A stretch of DNA of 17,413 nucleotides. It comes from an uncultured Bacteroidales bacterium (GTDB lineage Bacteria; Bacteroidota; Bacteroidia; Bacteroidales; UBA932). The position numbers and the translations under genes were made by a program. Shown one piece after another: positions 6,112-13,142 of this stretch; the first letter of the stretch is position 1, and the number at the start of each line of letters is the position of its first letter. The stretch is taken from the NCBI GenBank assembly GCA_946184255.1, contig CAMHFA010000003.1, positions 1 through 17,413 of the forward strand, given 5' to 3'. Under the pieces are notes generated by a model, which was given only the letters and a program-made list of their open reading frames with translations, made no database searches and was not told the origin of the DNA.

Positions 6112-8051
6112 TTTCTATAAACGGACTTACCGTAGCTTACGGCGGATTCACCTTGCTGGATAACATAGATTTCCACATCAGCGGGTCCGACAAGATCGGA
6201 CTTGTTGGTAAGAATGGTGCGGGTAAGTCCACTATTATGAAGCTGATCTGCGGACAGCAGAATCCGACTTCAGGTTCTGTTGACAAGCCCAATGACCTCA
6301 GGATCGGCTACCTTCCGCAGATAATGGAGCATTCCAGGGGGCGTACAGTCATGCAGGAGGCCATGACAGCCTTCGATCATATCACTTCCATAGAGAAAGA
6401 ACTTGAGGGCATCAACCTTCAGCTGTCAAGCAGGACTGATTATGAGTCCGAATCCTATCTTGAGCTGATTACCCGGCTTAACGACCTCACGGACACCCTT
6501 GCTATGACCCACAGCGAGCCACTGGAGGTTCAGGCTGAGAAGACTCTGCTTGGGTTGGGTTTCAAGGATTCTGACTTCAACCGCCCCACTGAAACATTCA
6601 GCCAGGGATGGAACATGAGGATAGAACTTGCCAAGATCCTCCTCTCTTCTCCGGACATCCTGCTTCTGGACGAGCCTACCAATCATCTCGACATAGAATC
6701 AATAGAATGGCTGGAAGATTATTTGAAAGCTTATCGGGGTGCGCTGCTGCTGGTGTCACATGACAGGAAATTCCTGGACAATGTCACCAACAGGACTGTC
6801 GAGATCATGCTCGGTCACATCCATGACTACAAGGTTCCTTACAGCAAGTACATGGAACTGAGGAAGGAACGGCTTGGACAGCAACAGGCAGCCTATGCCA
6901 ACCAGCAGAGGATGATCGAGAAGACGGAAGAATTCATCAACAGGTTCCGTTATAAACCGACCAAGTCAAACCAGGTCCAGTCCAGGATAAAGCAACTCGA
7001 GAAACTTGACAGGATAGAGATTGACGAGACTGACAATGTCAGCCTCACCGTCAAGTTCCCTCCTGCCCCAAGGGCAGGTGACATAGTCTTCAAAGCCAGC
7101 GGGCTAACGGCCGGTTATCCTGGAAAAGTCGTGTTCAAGGATGCGGATATAGAGGTCAAGAGAGGGGAGAAGGTCGCCCTGATAGGGCGTAACGGAGAAG
7201 GTAAGACCACACTGATGCGAGTTATCACCGGTGAGCTCGCTCCAATTGATGGAGAGGCCAAGACAGGTTATAATGTCCTGATGGGATATTACGCTCAGAA
7301 CCAGGAAGATATCCTTGATGGCAGCCTTACTGTCTGGGAGACTCTGGAGCGGATAGCTGTTGGCGATATCAGAGGCAGGCTGAGGGATATACTGGCCCAG
7401 TTCCTTTTCCGTGGCGAGGATATTGACAAGAAGGTAAGTGTCCTTTCCGGAGGAGAGAGGGCGAGGCTTGGAATGGCCAAGTTCATGCTCCAGCCCTATA
7501 ATCTCCTGGCTTTGGATGAGCCTACCAACCATATGGACATCAAGTCCAAGGAAATACTCAAGCAGGCGTTGAAGGCGTTCGATGGCACATTGATTGTTGT
7601 GTCTCACGACAGGGATTTCCTTGACGGCCTCGTTGACAAGATGTACGAATTCAGGGATGGCCGTGTAAAGGAACATCTCGGCACCGTTAAGGACTTCCTT
7701 GAGAGGCGGAAGATCGAGAGCCTGCAGGAGTTGGAAAGGAGATTTCCTGGTTCTGCAACTTCCTCTGCAAACCAAACACCTGTAACGGAAGCCAAAGACC
7801 AGGCACGGCAGGACTTTGAAAAGAAGAGGGGAGAATCCAGGGAGATTCGCAGGTTGAAGCACAGGGTGGAGTTCGTTGAAGGTGAAATCGGAAAGATTGA
7901 AGCTAAGATGAAGGATCTGGATAAGGTGCTGTCAAATCCTACGGCCAGTGATGACATCATGGAACTTACGAGAACTTACCTGGAGTCAAAGAGGGAACAG
8001 GATAGGCTGACTGCCGAATGGGAGGATCTCATGATTAAATTGGAACAATAG
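6108..8051 (+). CDS. ABC-F family ATPase (Uup/EttA-like, ribosome-associated)
   Basis: This 647-residue soluble protein has two ATP-binding cassettes and no membrane helices, the ABC-F plan. These proteins act on ribosomes, freeing stalled complexes or, in some branches, protecting from antibiotics. Domain 1: Walker A GKNGAGKST (34-42), signature FSQGW (164-168), Walker B LLLDEP (185-190), His218. The linker (about 250-305) is the Arg/Lys-rich P-site tRNA-interaction motif region (FINRFRYKPTKSNQVQSRI). Domain 2: Walker A GRNGEGKTT (360-368), LSGGE (446-450), LALDEP (467-472), His500. The C-terminus (about 580-647) is a coiled coil, as in Uup/YfmR-like members. The first signature deviates (Gln for Gly), while the second is canonical. 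It overlaps tatC by 4 bases. A housekeeping role is more likely than drug resistance. Confidence 0.94.
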   Translation: MISINGLTVAYGGFTLLDNIDFHISGSDKIGLVGKNGAGKSTIMKLICGQQNPTSGSVDKPNDLRIGYLPQIMEHSRGRTVMQEAMTAFDHITSIEKELEGINLQLSSRTDYESESYLELITRLNDLTDTLAMTHSEPLEVQAEKTLLGLGFKDSDFNRPTETFSQGWNMRIELAKILLSSPDILLLDEPTNHLDIESIEWLEDYLKAYRGALLLVSHDRKFLDNVTNRTVEIMLGHIHDYKVPYSKYMELRKERLGQQQAAYANQQRMIEKTEEFINRFRYKPTKSNQVQSRIKQLEKLDRIEIDETDNVSLTVKFPPAPRAGDIVFKASGLTAGYPGKVVFKDADIEVKRGEKVALIGRNGEGKTTLMRVITGELAPIDGEAKTGYNVLMGYYAQNQEDILDGSLTVWETLERIAVGDIRGRLRDILAQFLFRGEDIDKKVSVLSGGERARLGMAKFMLQPYNLLALDEPTNHMDIKSKEILKQALKAFDGTLIVVSHDRDFLDGLVDKMYEFRDGRVKEHLGTVKDFLERRKIESLQELERRFPGSATSSANQTPVTEAKDQARQDFEKKRGESREIRRLKHRVEFVEGEIGKIEAKMKDLDKVLSNPTASDDIMELTRTYLESKREQDRLTAEWEDLMIKLEQ

Positions 8052-8071
8052 ACAAACTAATATTTGAGAAT

Positions 8072-8986
8072 ATGAAATCGATGATTATCAAAACTTTGGT
8101 TGCTGCCACCTTAATGATGGCATCAGCTATTGCCGGTTTTTCTCAGACCCGATCTGTCGAACACGATTTCTCTCCGTTCGATGCCATTGAGGCTTCCAGC
8201 GGATTCAAGGTTTCCACAACTGCCAGTGACAGCTATGCAGTCAAGTTGACCATCGATGACATTTTGGAAAGTTATGTAGAGTGTTATGTAAAAGCCGGAA
8301 TCCTCCACATATCCCTGGATGACAAGAGTATCCCCAAGGATCTCAAGAGGCAGTACAAGGGTCGTAATTCTGCAGATCCGACACTTGTAGCGATAGTTTA
8401 TATGCCGACTCTTAAGTCTATTACTCTCAACGATAATTCTGAGTTTTTCAATTCTCCGAATTTCAGTGGCGACAACTTTAACGTCACACTTAACGGGACT
8501 TCAAAGATCTCCGACATGAAGATTGTTGCCAAGACAGTCAATGTCAATCTTACAAAGAACGCCCAGTTCACAAATGCAAATATTACCACCGAAGGCGACC
8601 TTGCTATTAATATGGAAGGCAAATCCTCCCTTTCTGTTAATTGTGCGGCAGAGAACCTTCTCATGACAGCAACCGGCTCTTCTGAGGCTTCGGTTAACTG
8701 TAAGGTTGAAGGAAAGGTGGACCTGACTGTAGGCAGTTCTTCGAAAACCACCTTTAAGGGTAGCTCAGGATCTTTTGAACTGGATGGAAAGGGTATTTCC
8801 GCCAAGGTTGATGCAATCGGGATGCCCGCAAGGAATGTGGTTGTTTCCCTTAGCGGTGCTGATGCAAGTGTTGCCCCTACTGAGAGCATTGAACTGGATC
8901 TTGGCAAGGGCGCAGAGATTACTTACTCCGGCGACCCTTCCGTTAAGATAGTCAAGATTCAGAATGCAACCGTTCTTCGTCAGTAA
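8072..8986 (+). CDS. Secreted GIN-domain (DUF2807) protein
   Basis: The 304-residue protein starts with a Sec signal peptide (basic MKSMIIK, hydrophobic LVAATLMMASAIA, cleavage around residues 21-25 near GFSQ). The mature part is the head GIN domain (DUF2807), a right-handed beta-helix-like fold common in Bacteroidetes periplasmic or surface proteins and sometimes named putative autotransporter adhesin. Visible parts are FDAIEASSGFKVSTT near the start, YMPTLKSITLNDNSEF in the middle and repeated short Ser/Thr/Asn/Gly-rich strands (FNVTLNGTSKI, LAINMEGKSSLSV, LMTATGSSEASV, FELDGKGISAKV) spaced about 20 residues apart, as beta-helix rungs. There is no lipobox, so it is probably periplasmic or secreted. 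It ends in a TAATG, a 1-base overlap with the dipeptidase start. Function is unknown. Confidence 0.85.
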   Translation: MKSMIIKTLVAATLMMASAIAGFSQTRSVEHDFSPFDAIEASSGFKVSTTASDSYAVKLTIDDILESYVECYVKAGILHISLDDKSIPKDLKRQYKGRNSADPTLVAIVYMPTLKSITLNDNSEFFNSPNFSGDNFNVTLNGTSKISDMKIVAKTVNVNLTKNAQFTNANITTEGDLAINMEGKSSLSVNCAAENLLMTATGSSEASVNCKVEGKVDLTVGSSSKTTFKGSSGSFELDGKGISAKVDAIGMPARNVVVSLSGADASVAPTESIELDLGKGAEITYSGDPSVKIVKIQNATVLRQ

Positions 8987-9948
8987 TGTTTGTTCTTGAT
9001 TCTCACTGCGATACCCCAACACAGATGTTGCGGGGACTGGACATTGGGGCCAGTAATTCATCTGGGCAGGTAGATATCTCAAAGTTAAAGGCAGGATGCG
9101 TGGATGCATCCTTCTTTGCCTTATACACTCCAGCTGACATGGGGGAGAAAGAGGCAACTGGGCATGCCCTGGAAATGCTCAGTCTCGTCTATGATTCAGT
9201 CAAGGAGCATGAAAAGGACATTGCCTTGGCTTTCAGCCCGGAAGAGGCATTAATCAATAAGGAGAAAGGACTGGTTTCCATCATGATAGGTATGGAGAAC
9301 GGCTCCCCGATACGCAATTCACTGTCTCTCCTCAGGATGTTCTACAGGCTTGGTGTAAGATACATGACATTGACACACAATGCTGACAATCTGATTGCTG
9401 ACGCCGCGGCTGAGGGTAACAGGTGGCATGGGCTCAGTCCGTTCGGAAGGGAAGTGGTGAGTGAGATGAACAGGCTGGGAATGATAGTGGATGTAGCACA
9501 TGTCTCAGATGAGACTTTTTACGATGTTATAGAATGCTCAAAGGCCCCGATCGTGTCCACTCATTCATGTTGCAGGGCCCTCGCATCACATCGTAGGAAC
9601 ATGACTGACGATATGATCCGGAAGATGGCTGACAAGGGAGGCGTAATCCAGATCAATTTCTATCCGGCTTTCCTTTCTGATTCTTATGAAACTTCGATGC
9701 CTGGAGTTTCCGTCATTGCCGATCATATTGACCATGCAGTGAAGATTGCCGGTATCGAGCATGTCGGAATAGGAACCGATTTCGACGGTATAGAAATAAC
9801 CCCTGACGGCATGGAGGATGTCTCGAAACTTCCCAGGGTTTTCGACGAATTGACAATACGTGGTTATTCTGAAGACCAGATTGAGAAGATAGCTGGCAAG
9901 AACTTTATACGCGTCTTTAATGACGTGATTTCCTGCGCATTAGCCTAG
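8986..9948 (+). CDS. Membrane dipeptidase-type metallopeptidase (family M19)
   Basis: The 320-residue protein is a TIM-barrel amidohydrolase of the renal dipeptidase (M19) family, which splits dipeptides with two zinc ions, including D-amino acid containing ones in bacteria. Likely zinc ligands are His7 and Asp9 (DSHCDTP), Glu104 (GMENG), His172 (DVAHVSDETF) and His193 (STHSCCRAL); Asp265 or Asp267 in GTDFDG is near the site. No signal peptide is present (MFVLDSHCDT starts on the first barrel strand), so it is cytoplasmic. Its ATG shares one base with the GIN-gene stop, giving translational coupling, which is unusual because that gene product is secreted. It closes the plus-strand run and is followed by a strong terminator. 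Possible roles are use of cell-wall or dietary dipeptides. Confidence 0.93.
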   Translation: MFVLDSHCDTPTQMLRGLDIGASNSSGQVDISKLKAGCVDASFFALYTPADMGEKEATGHALEMLSLVYDSVKEHEKDIALAFSPEEALINKEKGLVSIMIGMENGSPIRNSLSLLRMFYRLGVRYMTLTHNADNLIADAAAEGNRWHGLSPFGREVVSEMNRLGMIVDVAHVSDETFYDVIECSKAPIVSTHSCCRALASHRRNMTDDMIRKMADKGGVIQINFYPAFLSDSYETSMPGVSVIADHIDHAVKIAGIEHVGIGTDFDGIEITPDGMEDVSKLPRVFDELTIRGYSEDQIEKIAGKNFIRVFNDVISCALA

Positions 9949-9971
9949 GAAATGGCTTTTGAGCATATTTT

Positions 9972-10016
9972 TACAACAAAAATGTTAACCATCACAACAT
10001 TTTTGTTGTATTTTTT
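9972..10016 (+). terminator. Intrinsic terminator after the M19 dipeptidase gene
   Basis: A perfect 15-bp stem is formed by 9972-9986 and 9996-10010 (TACAACAAAAATGTT and its exact complement) with a 9-base loop, followed by a T-run at 10011-10016. It lies in the 73-base gap between convergent genes. On the minus strand the stem is not followed by a T tract, so it serves the plus strand best, but the palindrome may also help to end cinA transcription. Confidence 0.85.
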
Positions 10017-10021
10017 GTTTA

Positions 10022-11293
10022 CTAATGCTTTAAGTCTTTTATGATGAAAAGGCGCAGGGCATCCAGAGCAGCTGATGTGAATCTTTCGATATTCGTCTTT
10101 CTGTCATTCTTATAGACTCTCATTACAGAGTCTGTCCCATTAGGTCCGGCGAGACCGATCCAGACAGTTCCGACCGCATTGAGGCCATCTCCCCCGGGGC
10201 CGGCCAGTCCGGTTGTGGAAACTGAATATGTACTTCCAGTCAGTTTCCGTACTCCTTCTGCCATTGCAGTAACAACTTCAGAACTGATGACGCCACAGGT
10301 TTCGACTGTTTCTGGACTTACGCCAAGGACATTCTGTTTGACATCCACCGCATAGGAGGTTACAGATCCAAGGAAATAGTCGGAGGCACCTGGAACGGAT
10401 GTAATCATGGAAGCTATCATGCCTCCAGTACATGATTCAGCGGCGCTGAGGGTCATTCCCGTGCCTCTGAGAAGGTCTCCTATGGCACTCTGGAGGGTAT
10501 CATCCTTATAGGAATAGATCATGTCTCCGAGTATGGGTTTCAACTTGGCAAACTCCTCGTCGATACGCCTTTCCTCCTCATCCTTGTTACCTCCATAGAT
10601 AGAAAGCCTGAGTCTTACTCCGGTCAATTGGTTTGGGAGATATGCTAGATGCATATCTGCGGGCAGATTGTCCTCCCAGGACTCTATCTTTTTGGAAAGG
10701 GCTGATTCAGCCATTCCTGCTACCATCAGGCATTTATGGAATATATCTGAGAGTGGATTGTGCTCCTTGATGTCTTTGATGACATCTGGAAGGGCTCCAA
10801 TCGCTTCGAAAGGAACTCCAGGAAGGGCATAGAGGGTAGCAGGATGTCCGAACCTGCTCTCAGGGAAGCGGAAGACCATCACCGGAGCAGTGCCTTTCCG
10901 GTTGGGAATGACTTCGCAGGTGTCCGGGACCAGCGCCTGGGCCTTGTTGATGTCCAGAACGTCTAACCCCCTTGCACGAAGGATTTCATGGACGATCTGG
11001 AGCTGGGGCTCGTTCACAACGTACCCTTTGCTTCCGGACAATCTGGCAAGCGCATCCTTAGTGATGTCATCCTTGGTGGGTCCCAGGCCACCTGTGGAAA
11101 TGACTATCTCATTGAGACTAAGCTCATTATTCAGATTATCAATGATTGATTTGCTATCGTCCCCGATTGACAGCATCCTAGTGACCTTTACTCCGGTCTC
11201 TTCCAGGGCCCTTGAAATTGCCGATGAGTTGGTGTCGAGAATCTGCCCTATAAGGATCTCGTCACCTATCGTACAGATTGAAGCTTGTGTCAT
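10022..11293 (-). CDS. cinA: CinA-like protein, MoaB-like domain plus nicotinamide-nucleotide amidase
   Basis: The 423-residue protein has the two-domain CinA plan. Domain 1 (about 1-170) is a MoaB/MogA-like fold with GDEILIGQILDTNS (10-23) and STGGLGPTKDD (66-76). Domain 2 (about 265-423) is PncC-type nicotinamide-mononucleotide amidase with SAAESCTGGM (283-292; Ser286 probable nucleophile) and TGLAGPGGDG (361-370), and turns NMN into NaMN for pyridine nucleotide salvage. In family members the N-terminal domain has ADP-ribose pyrophosphatase activity. Length is typical. Its ATG overlaps the pyrD stop by 4 bases (ATGA), so it is translationally coupled in an operon of regulator, pyrD and cinA. 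The name (competence/damage-inducible) comes from other bacteria; nothing here points to competence. Confidence 0.93.
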   Translation of the reverse strand: MTQASICTIGDEILIGQILDTNSSAISRALEETGVKVTRMLSIGDDSKSIIDNLNNELSLNEIVISTGGLGPTKDDITKDALARLSGSKGYVVNEPQLQIVHEILRARGLDVLDINKAQALVPDTCEVIPNRKGTAPVMVFRFPESRFGHPATLYALPGVPFEAIGALPDVIKDIKEHNPLSDIFHKCLMVAGMAESALSKKIESWEDNLPADMHLAYLPNQLTGVRLRLSIYGGNKDEEERRIDEEFAKLKPILGDMIYSYKDDTLQSAIGDLLRGTGMTLSAAESCTGGMIASMITSVPGASDYFLGSVTSYAVDVKQNVLGVSPETVETCGVISSEVVTAMAEGVRKLTGSTYSVSTTGLAGPGGDGLNAVGTVWIGLAGPNGTDSVMRVYKNDRKTNIERFTSAALDALRLFIIKDLKH

Positions 11294-12318
11294 TTCAGCT
11301 TTTTAAGTATTTTTTTGACTGCTGCGGGGCCTTCATATATGAATCCCGTACAGATTTCGATCAGAGAAGCACCTGCATCAAGCATTTGCCTTGCCTGTTC
11401 TGCCGTCATTATTCCTCCTACACCTATGACGGGAAGCCTACCATCTGTTTTCTCATTAATGTACTTGACAAGCTTCAGGCTGCGTTCGAACAGGGGAGCC
11501 CCGGACAATCCTCCGGCGCCTATCTTGGTCAGTCTGGAAGTGGAAGTAGAGAGCCCCTCACGTGAGGTAGTGGTGTTACCGGCAATTATGCCGTCCACTC
11601 CGGAGAGCATGCAATAGCCTAGGATTTCGTCCAGTTCTTCACGGGGAATGTCGGGGGAGACCTTTACCAAAAGTGGCTTGTAGGTGTCATAGCAAACACG
11701 GAGCTCGAGTAAAGGGTCGATAATGTCAGAGAGATAGGATACATCCTGAAGGTGCTGCAGGCCTTCCACGTTTGGGCATGAGACATTCACAGAAAACATG
11801 TCCACAAAGTCGTAGAGATAGGAAAAGGCCTTTTTGTAATCAGCCACGATGTCATCGTCAGACGCAGAAGTGGTGTTCTTTGCGATGCTTGCGCAGATAA
11901 TGGTCTTCGGAGGGTCGGACTTCAGCCTGTCTATCGCATGGAACACACCCTTGTTATTGATGCCCATACGGTTAATAAGGGCCTTATCCTGAGGCAATCT
12001 GAAGAGTCTGGGCCGAGGATTGCCCTCTTGGGGAAGAGGGGTCAGGGAACCTATTTCTATGAAAGAGAAACCGAACCAAGCCAGTTCATTATAGTGGTCA
12101 CCATTCTTGTCTATACCGGCTGCGAGGCCCACAGGATTGGAAAACTCCAGACCGAAGAGATTCTTCTTCAAGGAGGGGTCATTATGCCTGTAGAAAAGCC
12201 TCAGGAGCCTTCCCATAAGGGGAATCCGGCGGGCAAATCCAAGCATCCGGAAAGTAAAGTCGTGGGTCTTTTCCGGAGAGAATCTGAACAAAATAGGTCT
12301 TACCAGCTGTTTGTACAT
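11290..12318 (-). CDS. pyrD: Dihydroorotate dehydrogenase, class 2-like (quinone), with active-site Cys
   Basis: PyrD oxidises dihydroorotate to orotate, the fourth step of UMP synthesis. Starting at ATG 12318 the protein has 342 residues. The N-terminal helical extension (MYKQLVRPILFRFSPE) is typical of membrane-associated class 2 enzymes. FMN and substrate motifs follow: VGLAAGIDKNGD, INRMGINNKGV, NVSCPNVEGLQ, AGNTTTSREG, GAGGLSGAPL and VIGVGGI. In class 2 enzymes the general base is Ser in NxSSPN; here this position is Cys181 (codon at 11778-11776), as in class 1 enzymes. An earlier GTG at 12333 would add five residues but nearly overlaps the regulator stop; the ATG fits the family start. 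It lies 18 bases after the XRE regulator gene and overlaps cinA by 4 bases. Confidence 0.93.
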   Translation of the reverse strand: MYKQLVRPILFRFSPEKTHDFTFRMLGFARRIPLMGRLLRLFYRHNDPSLKKNLFGLEFSNPVGLAAGIDKNGDHYNELAWFGFSFIEIGSLTPLPQEGNPRPRLFRLPQDKALINRMGINNKGVFHAIDRLKSDPPKTIICASIAKNTTSASDDDIVADYKKAFSYLYDFVDMFSVNVSCPNVEGLQHLQDVSYLSDIIDPLLELRVCYDTYKPLLVKVSPDIPREELDEILGYCMLSGVDGIIAGNTTTSREGLSTSTSRLTKIGAGGLSGAPLFERSLKLVKYINEKTDGRLPVIGVGGIMTAEQARQMLDAGASLIEICTGFIYEGPAAVKKILKKLK

Positions 12319-12326
12319 GGTACAAA
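12310..12326. promoter_or_regulatory. Perfect palindrome over the pyrD start codon
   Basis: TTTGTAC (12310-12316) and GTACAAA (12320-12326) are perfect 7-bp inverted arms; the start codon of pyrD (minus-strand ATG at 12318-12316) overlaps the left arm. Minus-strand TATATTTG (12330-12323) also fits the -7 consensus TAnnTTTG and would place a transcription start about at the ATG. The site could be an operator, a small translation-blocking hairpin or a leaderless promoter; chance cannot be excluded. Confidence 0.35.
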
Positions 12327-12336
12327 TATACACAAA

Positions 12337-12687
12337 TCACTGGAATTCCCGGAACGTTCCGTTGTCGTAAAATATGACAACCTTGGTAATCTTAGGAGAA
12401 CTTTCTGTTGTTTCTGGCACTTCAACTTGCTCGACAGGTGGTTTGATATCCTCAGCAGGGGGGCAAGGATCCTGAAAAGACTTGTACATACGACCTTGAC
12501 CGCAGATAAGCCATTCCAGATTGAGACGGGGGAAATGCCTGGCTACACTCTCGATGAATTCAAATCCAGGCTTGTTGCGGCCAGCCAGAATGTGAGATAC
12601 GCTTGCCTTGGCTACACCGACCGTGTCAGCGAACTGAGACTGCGAGATATTCTCGGCATTGAGGAATTGTTGAAGGCGCTTGTTCAT
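12337..12687 (-). CDS. XRE-family helix-turn-helix transcription regulator
   Basis: The 116-residue protein (from ATG 12687) begins with an XRE/HTH_3 DNA-binding domain of about 60 residues: MNKRLQQFLNAENISQSQFA, then ADTVGVAKASVSHILAGRNKPG, where the recognition helix is about AKASVSHILAG, then FEFIESVARHFPRLNLEWLICGQG. A Pro/Glu-rich linker follows and the end is a short beta strand motif TKVVIFYDNGTFREFQ, seen in other Bacteroidales regulators of this type. A GTG at 12705 would add six residues, but the -7 box covers it (12705-12712), so ATG 12687 is the right start. It is first in an operon with pyrD (18-base gap) and cinA. Palindromic sites upstream (see 12734-12748 and 13033-13047) are candidate targets, with one overlapping its own promoter. 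Confidence 0.88.
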   Translation of the reverse strand: MNKRLQQFLNAENISQSQFADTVGVAKASVSHILAGRNKPGFEFIESVARHFPRLNLEWLICGQGRMYKSFQDPCPPAEDIKPPVEQVEVPETTESSPKITKVVIFYDNGTFREFQ

Positions 12688-12704
12688 GGCTTTTTCTTTG
12701 TTCA

Positions 12705-12735
12705 CAAATTTAATTAAATTATTCGAAATATTAAA
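12705..12735 (-). promoter_or_regulatory. Promoter of the regulator-pyrD-cinA operon
   Basis: On the minus strand TAAATTTG (12712-12705) is an exact -7 box, and TTTA (12735-12732), one base off the TTTG -33 element, lies 19 bases upstream, the normal spacing. Transcription would begin about 12 bases before ATG 12687. The -33 element overlaps the palindromic site at 12734-12748. Confidence 0.6.
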
Positions 12736-12748
12736 GGATACAATTGTA
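12734..12748 (+). repeat. Palindromic site, copy 1 (inverted relative to copy 2)
   Basis: AAGGATACAATTGTA; within it and one base beyond, 12738-12749 is a perfect 12-bp palindrome (ATACAATTGTAT). The copy overlaps the -33 element of the regulator operon. The reverse complement of the whole 15-mer recurs at 13033-13047. The layout suggests a dimeric regulator's operator. Confidence 0.7.
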
Positions 12749-13032
12749 TAATTGATAATCCCTGTGGTGTGAGAAAGTGGCGTAAATTACTTAAATATTT
12801 AAATAGATAATTTGATATAAATTGCTGATAAACATTAAATTAGTTTTAATATTTTTGATAAATATTTGGCATTGGGGACTTCAATGTGTGATTTTTGCCA
12901 AAAGTTATTGAATTTATAATTCAATAGAATTTTATAATTATTTGATTTCTAATTGTTTATAATCTATATATAATAGTAATGATAAATACTTATTTTACAT
13001 TTGTAATAGTCTTTGAAATCCGGCGTAATTTT

Positions 13033-13047
13033 TACAATTGTATCCTT
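13033..13047 (-). repeat. Palindromic site, copy 2
   Basis: TACAATTGTATCCTT on the plus strand, the exact reverse complement of the 15-mer at 12734-12748, with the 10-bp palindrome TACAATTGTA at its left end (13033-13042). It lies about 43 bases upstream of the queA -33 element, so each divergent unit has one copy. Confidence 0.7.
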
Positions 13048-13090
13048 CGGTATCAATTATCCAAACGCCAATCAAGCCTTTTCCTGAGAA

Positions 13091-13121
13091 TTTGAAAATC
13101 GCGTGCGATGGTTTAACTTTG
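13091..13121 (+). promoter_or_regulatory. queA promoter (-33 and -7 elements)
   Basis: TTTG (13091-13094) and TAACTTTG (13114-13121) match the Bacteroidetes -33 and -7 consensus exactly with a 19-base spacer. Transcription should start near 13127-13130, leaving a leader of about 15 bases before ATG 13143. This excludes the longer frame that opens at 13038. Confidence 0.75.
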
Positions 13122-13142
13122 TACAGATTTAGAATTCTCACG

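Larger units (their letters stand above)
12706..13142. other. AT-rich divergent control region without genes
   Basis: The 437 bases between the regulator and queA carry no convincing gene. Bases 12781-13020 are 18% GC (44 of 240 by hand count), far below the coding sequence. The region holds the two promoters, two copies of a 15-base palindromic site (12734-12748 and 13033-13047), a 9-bp inverted repeat with a 3-base loop (12906-12926) and a 7-bp inverted repeat (12865-12871 with 12896-12902) enclosing its only GC-rich island. TACATTTG at 12996-13003 also fits the -7 consensus but has no -33 partner. Confidence 0.8.

Noticed and set aside
7104..7862. Minus-strand frame of 252 codons within the ABC-F gene
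   Set aside because: Shadow of the second ATPase cassette; composition is not protein-like.
6108..8051. ABC-F protein as an antibiotic resistance factor
   Set aside because: Linker and C-terminal coiled coil resemble housekeeping Uup-like members, and there is no resistance context.
11938..12717. Plus-strand frame of 259 codons across pyrD and the regulator
   Set aside because: Shadow of two confidently recognised minus-strand genes; no motif or promoter.
12866..12885. Sigma-54 type promoter at TTGGCA
   Set aside because: No GC doublet with TTGC at the required distance, and no nearby activator gene.
12734..13047. Invertible segment or MITE-like element bounded by the 15-bp inverted repeats
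   Set aside because: No target-site duplication outside the arms, no recombinase nearby, and the arms are themselves palindromic, which fits operators better. Read pairs showing inversion would reopen this.
13038..13142. 35-codon N-terminal extension of QueA
   Set aside because: A full -33/-7 promoter lies within it, and the family start is at ATG 13143.
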